From: Cytophagaceae bacterium
GTDB taxonomy: Bacteria > Bacteroidota > Bacteroidia > Cytophagales > Spirosomataceae
Assembly (NCBI GenBank): GCA_947471105.1
Contig: CANIYB010000151.1
Span: 1 to 6,164 of the forward strand
Direction: 5' to 3'
DNA: 6,164 nt
The notes under the pieces were generated by a model. It searched no databases and was not told where the DNA came from. It worked only from the letters and a program-made list of their open reading frames with translations. The position numbers were made by a program, and so were the translations under genes. This document shows positions 1 to 5,271 of the stretch, one piece after another; within the stretch, counting starts at the first letter, position 1; each line of letters starts with the position of its first letter.

Positions 1-65
1 ATTTGGGAAGTATGACCAAAAACACCTAACGGGAAAAATAAAAGTAAATAAAGCACTCTACGCAT
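1..65 (-). CDS. N-terminus of an exported protein (partial, runs off left edge)
   Basis: Only the first 21 codons are in the window. The start codon ATG shares its A with the TAA stop of the YHYH gene (TAATG), a layout typical of translational coupling, so the two genes are almost certainly co-transcribed. The visible peptide begins MRRVLYLLLFFPLGVFG, followed by HTSQ. Two arginines, a hydrophobic core and a small residue (G) at position 17 make a convincing Sec signal peptide, with likely cleavage after VFG. There is no lipobox Cys, so the product should be periplasmic, outer-membrane or secreted rather than a lipoprotein. The family cannot be recognised from what is visible. Because it sits behind the predicted ECF promoter at 1052-1081, it is likely a second member of the same regulon. 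I am confident it is a real gene start because of the coupling and signal peptide, but not about its function. Confidence 0.72.
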   Translation of the reverse strand, partial: MRRVLYLLLFFPLGVFGHTSQ

Positions 66-1033
66 TAATTCGTTGTTATTTCAACACTTCCTTGAGCACC
101 GTGAAAACAACCGATGAAACTATTGCTGCCCGCTTTGGCCACATGATAGTGGTAGCCGCGTGTCGTATCATAATGCCCTCGGCAAGCATCTAAATCTGTC
201 GGTTCTTTATTCGTTTTATCTAACATTTCATACATCCCAAAACCATCCATCGCATAACCAATCATCGCCGCGTGCCCATCCGCTTGATCTACTTTCTTGC
301 TTTTTCCCGTAGCGGCATGGTAATGATAGCCCGTTGCACCATTCACATGGCCACCTGCGTCATCCATTGGAGCTAGCGTGTAGGCGCCCAAAATAGCTTG
401 AGTAGGTGCCGGTGGATCAAAATTGATACCATTAAAGGCTACTCCCACCATTCCACCAGGAGCCCCGCCTCCTAAAGTTGTCGTCCCAATCGTTTTAATG
501 GGTTTAACAGGAATGTAATAGGTTAATTTAATGTTTGAGAAATACGTGGGTTGACATTCTACACAATAATTATTGTATAGTGGATCTACGTCAGGGCGGG
601 CAGCCGCTTGGCAGGCTTCTTTGGTATTGGTCACTTTAATCGTTCCATCACTTCTGATTAGATTCCATTTCGAATCATTATAAAAAGTGGCCAAATTTTT
701 CACAAAGGCTCCATCCACATCATATATATTCCCTTTTTCAAACCAAATACCTCCCTTACTAGCATCATCCGTTACTTTAGTCGGACACCAAGGGCCCATC
801 GCATGATCAGTAGGTGTTTTAGAGGTCGTGATTTTATAACACATCGTGGTGGTTCCATTTGAAAGTGTTTTTTCCACCTTGGTAATGGTTCCCACTAAAC
901 CCGCTGGGATAAAAAGAGTAGGATCTACCTCTAGGGTAACATCTGTATCGTTAGATGGACTTATATCTTGAGATTGTGAACAGGCTGTTAACAATAAACA
1001 GCTGATGATAATTTGAATGGATTTGCTTAACAT
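65..1033 (-). CDS. YHYH-domain lipoprotein, ECF-regulon member
   Basis: The product is a 322-residue predicted lipoprotein of the YHYH family (Pfam YHYH), whose biochemical role is not known to me. It begins MLSKSIQIIISCLLLTAC, a signal peptide with lipobox LTAC, so Cys18 should be lipidated. The C-terminal half carries the family signature: FDPPAP at about 205-210, a first GYHYH with YHYH at 236-239, then LDACRGHYD at about 281-289, a second YHYH at 294-297, and GCFHG near 308-312. Seven Cys besides Cys18 and extra His (GHVN, GHAAM, GHYD, FHG) could bind metal or form disulfides; that is inference. The reading frame is open up to 1129, but the start at 1033 is preferred. It gives a proper lipoprotein signal, has AAGGA seven bases upstream, and lies just downstream of the predicted promoter at 1052-1081, which would fall inside any longer form. 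It is divergent from the sigma operon and coupled to the exported protein that follows. Confidence 0.85.
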   Translation of the reverse strand: MLSKSIQIIISCLLLTACSQSQDISPSNDTDVTLEVDPTLFIPAGLVGTITKVEKTLSNGTTTMCYKITTSKTPTDHAMGPWCPTKVTDDASKGGIWFEKGNIYDVDGAFVKNLATFYNDSKWNLIRSDGTIKVTNTKEACQAAARPDVDPLYNNYCVECQPTYFSNIKLTYYIPVKPIKTIGTTTLGGGAPGGMVGVAFNGINFDPPAPTQAILGAYTLAPMDDAGGHVNGATGYHYHAATGKSKKVDQADGHAAMIGYAMDGFGMYEMLDKTNKEPTDLDACRGHYDTTRGYHYHVAKAGSNSFIGCFHGAQGSVEITTN

Positions 1034-1040
1034 TAGATTT

Positions 1041-1045
1041 TCCTT
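1041..1045 (-). promoter_or_regulatory. Ribosome binding site of the YHYH lipoprotein gene
   Basis: AAGGA on the minus strand lies seven bases before the ATG at 1033. It supports that start over the longer frame beginning near 1129. With transcription predicted to begin near 1045, the site would lie at the very 5' end of the message. Confidence 0.55.
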
Positions 1046-1051
1046 TTTTGT

Positions 1052-1081
1052 CTTAGACGCGCTACATTTAAAATTCCTTCG
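1052..1081 (-). promoter_or_regulatory. Predicted ECF-sigma promoter of the YHYH unit
   Basis: On the minus strand, CGAAGGAATTT is followed by 11 bases and then CGTCTAAG. CGTCTAA resembles the -10 element of many ECF promoters (compare GTCTAA for RpoE). The block containing GGAATT resembles a GGAA-type -35. Taking GAAGGA and TCTAAG as the hexamers gives a 17-bp spacer and a predicted start near 1045, about 11 bases before the ATG. The same arrangement recurs at 1105-1134 and 4806-4835, which is the main reason to believe it. Confidence 0.75.
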
Positions 1082-1104
1082 AAAAAAAATATTTTTATTT
1101 CGAC
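1082..1104. promoter_or_regulatory. AT-rich spacer between back-to-back ECF promoters
   Basis: Twenty-three bases separate the two divergent -35 elements. They are almost pure A/T over 1082-1100 and include the 12-bp palindrome AAAAATATTTTT at 1085-1096. The position and composition suit a shared UP element contacted by the alpha subunit of RNA polymerase on either side. A binding site for another regulator is possible but not indicated. This is inference from composition and position only. Confidence 0.35.
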
Positions 1105-1134
1105 CGAAGAATTTAGATTGCAGAAACATCTAAG
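1105..1134 (+). promoter_or_regulatory. Predicted autoregulatory ECF promoter of the sigma operon
   Basis: CGAAG-AATTT at 1105-1114 is followed by 12 bases and CATCTAAG at 1127-1134. Compared with the other two copies one G is missing after GAAG, but the spacer is one base longer, so the distance from CGAAG to the -10 block is unchanged (17 bases). The predicted start near 1141 leaves only about seven bases (TTGAAGG) before the ATG at 1148. It implies that the sigma factor activates its own operon. The imperfect -35 could make this promoter weaker than the other two. Confidence 0.7.
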
Positions 1135-1147
1135 GTATGATTGAAGG

Positions 1148-1690
1148 ATGGATCGGCAAATTAGAGAATTGATTTCGGGTAACGAGTTGGCTTTCCGGGC
1201 TTTGGTAAAGGAATACCAAAGCCGGGTGTTCCATCACACCATGCAGATTCTGAGGAACCGAGAAGAGGCAGAAGATGTATGTCAAGAAACGTTTATTCAA
1301 GTGTATGAGTCGATCAAAGCCTTTAAGGGGCAATCATCGCTGAGTACTTGGATTATCCGGATTTCGATTAACAAGGCTTTGGAAAAGCTCCGAAAAGAAA
1401 AACGACGAACCCAGTTGCGCGAATTATTGCCCTGGTGGATGCCAAACGAATCTAAAAGCTATGAGTCCACGGAACTCCACCCAGATATTCAATTAGAAAA
1501 TAAAGAAAAAGCACTGTCACTTTACCGCGCCATTGATCGATTAAATCCAAACCAACGCGTCGCATTTACGCTGATAAAATTAGATGAAATCTCATATGCA
1601 GAGGCAAGTGAATTGATGAACTTAAGTATTAAAGCTATTGAATCGCTCGTGAGCCGAGCGAAAGAAAACATTAAAAAAGAATTGAAATGA
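1148..1690 (+). CDS. ECF-family RNA polymerase sigma factor
   Basis: This 180-residue protein has the usual length of an extracytoplasmic-function sigma-70 factor. Region 2 spans about residues 12-82, with the conserved AEDVCQETF at 41-49 (core-polymerase binding and -10 recognition) and the SLSTWIIRISINKA stretch at 64-77. Region 4 spans about 122-178, beginning LYRAIDRLNPNQRVAF. Its helix-turn-helix reads ISYAEASELMNLSIKAIESLVSRAK at about 148-172 and should contact the -35 element. A linker of about 35 residues joins them, and there is no C-terminal extension. An in-frame TGA at 1142 limits the start to 1148. Transcription is predicted to start near 1141, giving an almost leaderless message. 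The gene overlaps the next by four bases (ATGA). I infer that it is held by the downstream membrane protein and recognises the 30-bp motif found three times here. CnrH is the functional analogue I have in mind; orthology is not shown. Confidence 0.93.
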   Translation: MDRQIRELISGNELAFRALVKEYQSRVFHHTMQILRNREEAEDVCQETFIQVYESIKAFKGQSSLSTWIIRISINKALEKLRKEKRRTQLRELLPWWMPNESKSYESTELHPDIQLENKEKALSLYRAIDRLNPNQRVAFTLIKLDEISYAEASELMNLSIKAIESLVSRAKENIKKELK

Positions 1691-1953
1691 AAGAAGACCA
1701 ACTAGAAGAACAATTGAAGGCTTTACAAGGCCTACAATGGAAAAATCAAACAGAGGTGTTAGATCATTTGTTTGATGCAATGAAGGAAAAAGAACAAAGC
1801 GAAACGATGCACTGGATGGCAGCGGCGAGTTTCGTGGCTCTATTTTTCTCTGGGATACTGTTTTATGCAGGAAAACATTCGCAACAGGGTATCACCCAAA
1901 TTCAATTGGAATCCGTAGCTAAAACCTACGCTGTAAACAATTTAACCTACTAA
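1687..1953 (+). CDS. Small single-pass membrane protein, putative anti-sigma factor (CnrY-like)
   Basis: This 88-residue protein has a charged N-terminal half (about 1-41, rich in Glu, Lys and Gln, probably helical), one hydrophobic segment at about 42-61, and a short polar tail of some 27 residues. With the N-terminus in the cytoplasm, the charged part would be free to bind the sigma factor and the tail would face the periplasm. That is the layout of CnrY, a small membrane-anchored anti-sigma factor of similar size. The start overlaps the sigma stop codon (ATGA), and such coupling is common for sigma/anti-sigma pairs because it balances their amounts. Only four bases separate it from the sensor gene that follows. 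I see no zinc-binding HxxxCxxC motif, so it is not a ZAS-type anti-sigma factor. The function is inferred from context and topology, not from a sequence family I recognise. Confidence 0.75.
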   Translation: MKEDQLEEQLKALQGLQWKNQTEVLDHLFDAMKEKEQSETMHWMAAASFVALFFSGILFYAGKHSQQGITQIQLESVAKTYAVNNLTY

Positions 1954-1957
1954 AAAG

Positions 1958-2416
1958 ATGGTAAATCAACGCAAAAAAGTGTGGCCTTGGATATTTGGCA
2001 TCGGACTTTTCCTTAATGTGCTTGCGCTAGGATATTTTGGGTTCAATGAACTCCAACATCGTCCCTTACCTGGTGGGCCACAATTAAAAAATGTCATTGC
2101 CGATGAGTTGCAATTTAATGATGAACAACGTGCTATTTTCACAGGTTACGTCAAAAACCACCAAGATCAATCGACCACAATTAGAAGAGAAATTGCTGCA
2201 GCAAAAAAGTCCTATTATCAATTTAAAATTAAAAATCCGCAAGCCCTTGAAAAATTAACAGCGACTTACGGAAAATTAGACTCTTTGAATTATGCCCACT
2301 TTCGTGAAATCAGAGGTCTGTGCAAAGGCCCCCAAATTAAGGCCTTTGATCGCTTATTGGAAAAGATTTTAACAAGCTCAAACTTTGGGTTTGTGGGACA
2401 AAAGCCTGGACATTAA
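1958..2416 (+). CDS. Membrane-anchored Spy/CpxP/CnrX-like periplasmic sensor
   Basis: The product is 152 residues with a positively charged start (MVNQRKKVWP), one transmembrane anchor at about 9-28, and a helical periplasmic domain. It resembles the heavy-metal-sensor branch of the Spy/CpxP superfamily. ELQFNDEQRAIF at about 50-61 corresponds to the LTxxQ-type helix start, and HFREIRGLCKGPQIKAFDRLLEKIL at 114-138 corresponds to the HFxxIRxLCTPEQxxxFD block I know from Bacteroidota members. Here that block reads CKGPQ instead of CTPEQ. Candidate ligands or redox residues are His68, His114 and Cys122, and the protein ends in GQKPGH. As the third gene of the operon it likely senses a periplasmic signal (metal, or misfolded protein as in CpxP) and works with the small membrane protein to control the sigma factor. 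Its stop codon overlaps that of the convergent receptor gene. The signal is unknown. Confidence 0.82.
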   Translation: MVNQRKKVWPWIFGIGLFLNVLALGYFGFNELQHRPLPGGPQLKNVIADELQFNDEQRAIFTGYVKNHQDQSTTIRREIAAAKKSYYQFKIKNPQALEKLTATYGKLDSLNYAHFREIRGLCKGPQIKAFDRLLEKILTSSNFGFVGQKPGH

Positions 2417-4758
2417 AACTGCAATTTATAAACCACATTAGGGAAGAAACCTAATTGGTATTTCGTGTTGATTTTTTGAATTTTGTTATCATAATTCTGC
2501 GAAAAAATATTCTTGTGATTCGTCACATTTTGCAAATCTAAGGAGAACGTATGCGAGCGGTTTTTATTCGCACTATTTAAGGTATATCCCACCTTGAAAT
2601 CTATCCGGTAGTAATTCTCATAAAAACTAGAATACTCCTCTGTCGATTTTTGTTCTCGACCCATAGCATTAGACTTCAAAAGGTCTATTGGGGTATATGC
2701 CCGCCCTCCGGCATTCGTATACTTTAAATCAATCGAAATCTTATTTCGACCAGCGCGGCCTACATTCCATTCTTTCCCGCCTAATGCATTAAAAATGTAT
2801 TTTCCATTAAATGCCGAATTTCGCTCAATTCCATCACTACCCGTATATTTAGAATCATACAAAGAAGTTGTAAATAAGCCATAATACCCATCACTAAAAA
2901 ACTTCTCGACCGTTAATTCGAGTCCATAATTCTTGCCCGTTCCTGCATTAACTAAGCTATCCTGCAAATCTGTTTTGAATGTCGCACCCGTATTCAACAT
3001 CGAATAACTGCTAGAATAAGACGTAACAGGTACCTGGTAAATCGACTGGTAATAAGCCTCTGTCTTAATTCTCCAGTCCTTCCAAGGTTGTAAATTATAT
3101 CCCAAAACTAAGTGATGGCTTTTCGTAAAGTCTAAATTCCTATTGGTATAACTCTTGCTTCCATTTGGGCTTGAAGTCGCTAAAAAATAGACGTTGATAG
3201 GCTGCATCTGGGCATTCAATCCATAGCCAAAATTCAAACTGCTGTTATCCGAAGTCGTAAAAATTAAACCCAAACGCGGCTCAATAGAGTTGGAATTATT
3301 CAAAGAAAATAATTGGGTATTCAAACCCGCATTCATCGTTACCTTTTCGCTAATGTCGTATTTAATGTGAGCAAATGCTTGTGCAAGATTTGTGCTACTA
3401 TTATAGTCCCAAAGCTGCAAGTAGGAATCCCTAGCCCTATTTTTAGTTTTATAGTTCAAATAAAGATCAATCACTTCGTTTCGAATTCCCACCTTAATAA
3501 AGGTCCGCGCATTTATTTTTGAATGGTAGGTCGTGCTAAAATTATAGCCCGTTCGAGCGACATTGTTTACCTCCTTAATAAAATCGAGGTTATCATTCCG
3601 GTCAAAATCATAGGAGGTTTGGTCATTGCTAGAATAGTTTACGCCCAATGTGGAGGTGATATACGACTTTGTGGTCAATTGCTTAAAATGGTTCAAGCCC
3701 GTGATACCTATTTTACTTGCAAAATCGATCTGGTTACCATTTCCATATAAACTATTTGAACTTCCCCCACTGATACCAATCGTGCTTGTTGCCAAAATTC
3801 CAAACAAGAAGAATTTACCATATTTACTGGTGCCGCTTGTTACTTTAAAGGACAAGTCTTGGTAAGACGGCAAGGCGGTGGTACCGATGTCAACGCCCAT
3901 TTTTTGAGCGACTCCAGCAAGCGAATAACGGTAACCCACGACATAAGATGCGTCGCTTTTCTTTGAAAATGGTCCTTCTGTCGTCGCCTCTAGTCCGGTA
4001 ATAACGCCCATTTGTAAAGTGGTCTCCTGCTTTTTATTATTTCCTGAACGAAAGCCTAAGTCAAAAACACCGGCAGTTGCATTCCCATATTCCGCGGGAA
4101 AAGCAGAGGTTAAAAAATCAGAACTTTTTAAGAGGTTTGTATTTAAAGCACTAACGGCACCACCCGTCGTCCCCACAGACGCAAAGTGGTTCGGATTTGT
4201 CACATTCATTCCGTCAATACGCCACAAAACGCCTACCGGAGAATTTCCTCGAATGACAATATCATTTCGACTGTCGTCAGGTGCAGAAACACCAGCAAAA
4301 TTTGCGGCTAATCGAGCAGGATCTGAACGACCACCCGCATAGCGGTTAACATCTTCCATCGAAAAAGTCCTCGCACTTACGCTAGCCAATTTATTAATAG
4401 TTCCACCTTTGTTACTTGCTCTGACTACCACTTCGCTGAGTTGGTTAAATAACTCTTCTAATTGAATCTCTAATATGACCTCTTTCCCAGAGATCACTAT
4501 TACATTAGGTAGCGTGATATTCTTATAGCCCAAACTAGATACTTTTATTTCGTATCGATTAGGTGGAATATTTTTAAAACTAAAATGCCCCAAACTATCG
4601 GATGAAACTCCTTTTTGCAAGGATACAATTTGAATATTTGCCCCAGGAATAGGCATTTGAGAAAGTTTGTCTGTAATGACACCCCGAATGGTTTGGGTAT
4701 TGTTTTGAGTTATTGCGTTGAATGAAATCAACATAAAAAGGAAAAGGAAACGCCACAT
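2413..4758 (-). CDS. TonB-dependent outer-membrane receptor with carboxypeptidase-regulatory-like domain
   Basis: The product is 781 residues. It has a signal peptide MWRFLFLFMLISFNAITQ, then a CarboxypepD_reg-like domain at about 23-104 (RGVITDKLSQMPIPGANI to the LEIQLEE strand). A plug domain follows at about 130-240 (GRSDPARLAANFAGV, then NDIVIRGNSPVGVLWRIDG and FPAEYGNATAGVFD), and then a 22-strand-type barrel running to the C-terminus, which ends in an aromatic residue (VYKLQF). It should import a TonB-energised substrate across the outer membrane. No SusD partner is adjacent, so a polysaccharide role is not indicated and the substrate is unknown. The frame extends to a GTG at 4806, but the ATG at 4758 is chosen: it gives a clean signal peptide, and the GTG lies on the last base of the predicted -10 element. 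No Shine-Dalgarno sequence is visible, as is common in Bacteroidota. The ECF promoter upstream links it to the sigma operon. Confidence 0.92.
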   Translation of the reverse strand: MWRFLFLFMLISFNAITQNNTQTIRGVITDKLSQMPIPGANIQIVSLQKGVSSDSLGHFSFKNIPPNRYEIKVSSLGYKNITLPNVIVISGKEVILEIQLEELFNQLSEVVVRASNKGGTINKLASVSARTFSMEDVNRYAGGRSDPARLAANFAGVSAPDDSRNDIVIRGNSPVGVLWRIDGMNVTNPNHFASVGTTGGAVSALNTNLLKSSDFLTSAFPAEYGNATAGVFDLGFRSGNNKKQETTLQMGVITGLEATTEGPFSKKSDASYVVGYRYSLAGVAQKMGVDIGTTALPSYQDLSFKVTSGTSKYGKFFLFGILATSTIGISGGSSNSLYGNGNQIDFASKIGITGLNHFKQLTTKSYITSTLGVNYSSNDQTSYDFDRNDNLDFIKEVNNVARTGYNFSTTYHSKINARTFIKVGIRNEVIDLYLNYKTKNRARDSYLQLWDYNSSTNLAQAFAHIKYDISEKVTMNAGLNTQLFSLNNSNSIEPRLGLIFTTSDNSSLNFGYGLNAQMQPINVYFLATSSPNGSKSYTNRNLDFTKSHHLVLGYNLQPWKDWRIKTEAYYQSIYQVPVTSYSSSYSMLNTGATFKTDLQDSLVNAGTGKNYGLELTVEKFFSDGYYGLFTTSLYDSKYTGSDGIERNSAFNGKYIFNALGGKEWNVGRAGRNKISIDLKYTNAGGRAYTPIDLLKSNAMGREQKSTEEYSSFYENYYRIDFKVGYTLNSANKNRSHTFSLDLQNVTNHKNIFSQNYDNKIQKINTKYQLGFFPNVVYKLQF

Positions 4759-4782
4759 AGGAGGATGATTAAATAAATGAAT

Positions 4783-4798
4783 TAAGCAGAATTGCTTA
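4783..4798 (-). promoter_or_regulatory. Hairpin at the 5' end of the receptor mRNA
   Basis: TAAGCA and TGCTTA form a 6-bp stem around a 4-base loop. If transcription starts seven bases past the predicted -10 element, near 4799, this hairpin is the very first part of the message, about 25 bases before the ATG at 4758. Such 5' stem-loops can protect mRNAs for outer-membrane proteins from decay. The stem is short, so chance is possible. Confidence 0.35.
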
Positions 4799-4805
4799 TT
4801 ATTCA

Positions 4806-4835
4806 CTTAGATGACCCAGGACCTGAATTCCTTCT
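4806..4835 (-). promoter_or_regulatory. Predicted ECF-sigma promoter of the TonB-dependent receptor
   Basis: On the minus strand, AGAAGGAATTC is followed by 11 bases and CATCTAAG. Length, spacing and both blocks match the motif at 1052-1081, and the -10 block is identical to that at 1127-1134. The predicted start is near 4799, giving a leader of about 41 bases to the ATG at 4758. Finding this motif over 3.6 kb from the other two copies, exactly in front of the third unit, argues against chance. Confidence 0.75.
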
Positions 4836-4945
4836 AACTAGTTTAAAAAAAGGATTGATCTACCTAATTAATTCCTTTTGAATTCACTCTTGAAAAATTC
4901 AAATCGGTCTTTGAACAAAACATAGTAAATCTAATAAGATTAATA

Positions 4946-4967
4946 AATGCGAAAGGTATTTCGCATT
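4946..4967. repeat. Perfect 9-bp inverted repeat with 4-base loop
   Basis: AATGCGAAA, loop GGTA, then TTTCGCATT. Neither strand has a run of T after the stem, so it is not a standard Rho-independent terminator. It lies about 110 bases upstream of the receptor -35 and could be an operator, a weak bidirectional terminator or a chance palindrome. Confidence 0.5.
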
Positions 4968-5005
4968 ATAAATCAGAGGTCGTTAGAATTCAACAAATAA
5001 CATAG

Positions 5006-5026
5006 TTTGCTACCGCTTTTGCTACC
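5006..5026. repeat. Tandem direct repeat TTTGCTACC, 12-bp period
   Basis: Two exact copies of TTTGCTACC lie at 5006-5014 and 5018-5026, just beyond the 3' end and terminator of tRNA-Glu. Short repeats beside a tRNA gene can be arm-type or core sites left by a tyrosine recombinase, but no integrase gene is in the window. The role is unproven. Confidence 0.4.
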
Positions 5027-5033
5027 ACCCCCG

Positions 5034-5068
5034 TAAAATAAAAGAAACCACTCGCCCTGAGTGGTTTC
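5034..5068 (-). terminator. Rho-independent terminator of tRNA-Glu
   Basis: A perfect 10-bp stem (GAAACCACTC at 5044-5053 against GAGTGGTTTC at 5059-5068, 5-base loop) is followed on the minus strand by TTTTATTTTA. It begins directly after the CCA end of the tRNA, so the precursor has almost no 3' trailer before the hairpin. Confidence 0.88.
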
Positions 5069-5143
5069 TGGTAGTCCGTACGGGAATCGAACCCGTGTTT
5101 CATCCGTGAAAGGGACGTGTCCTAACCCCTAGACGAACGGACC
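5069..5143 (-). tRNA. tRNA-Glu (anticodon TTC), CCA encoded
   Basis: This is a 75-base cloverleaf including an encoded CCA at 5069-5071. The acceptor arms GGTCCGT and ACGGACT pair along all seven positions, with one G-U at the first pair. The D arm holds GTCTAGGGGTTAGGAC. The anticodon loop CTTTCAC gives TTC at 5108-5110 and reads GAA/GAG. The T arm contains the invariant GGTTCGATTCC. The anticodon stem has one G-U pair. It has its own promoter (5163-5193) and terminator (5034-5068), so it is a single-gene unit. It is needed for translation, and charged Glu-tRNA is normally also the precursor of tetrapyrroles where the HemA route is present. Confidence 0.97.
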
Positions 5144-5162
5144 AAATCTGAATTTGGTGGCA

Positions 5163-5193
5163 CAAAGGTAGAAGTTTTTGCTAAAGATTCAAA
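5163..5193 (-). promoter_or_regulatory. Bacteroidota-type vegetative promoter of tRNA-Glu
   Basis: On the minus strand, TTTG (5190-5193) is followed by exactly 19 bases and TACCTTTG (5163-5170). This matches the Bacteroidota primary-sigma consensus TTTG-N19-21-TAnnTTTG perfectly. The predicted start is a few bases before the tRNA 5' end at 5143. It also gives a useful contrast: the three ECF motifs in this window look nothing like it. Confidence 0.85.
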
Positions 5194-5271
5194 ATAGTCC
5201 TTTAAAATAAATACATAATAAATCTAATTTAATTTCGCTATTTTAGCCTAACAATTGATTTAGAAGCCTTT

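Larger units (their letters stand above)
4836..5033. other. Intergenic stretch between receptor promoter and tRNA-Glu terminator
   Basis: About 200 AT-rich bases with no coding frame that I can support. It holds the perfect hairpin at 4946-4967, several GAATTC sites and the tandem TTTGCTACC repeat at 5006-5026. No vegetative TTTG/TAnnTTTG promoter reading into the receptor was found, which fits dependence of that gene on the ECF promoter. Confidence 0.5.

Noticed and set aside
1137..1150. An ATG at 1137 just before the sigma gene
   Set aside because: It is out of frame with the sigma factor, and the sigma frame has a TGA at 1142, so 1148 is the only sensible start.
2324..2347. Inverted repeat AAAGGCC...GGCCTTT near the end of the sensor gene
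   Set aside because: It lies inside conserved coding sequence with a 10-base loop and no T-run after it on either strand, so it is probably not a terminator.
3313..4342. Several plus-strand open frames opposite the TonB-dependent receptor
   Set aside because: They have no recognisable domains or good starts and lie opposite a long, well-conserved receptor frame, so they are antisense shadows.
4860..4882. A second AAAGGAATT on the minus strand upstream of the receptor
   Set aside because: At the expected distance the sequence reads CAATCCTT instead of CRTCTAAG, so the -10 half is missing and it is not counted as a fourth promoter.
5194..5271. Candidate glgB promoter with TATTTTAG at 5239-5246
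   Set aside because: It matches TAnnTTTG only partly, and there is no TTTG at the -33 position, so I did not annotate it.
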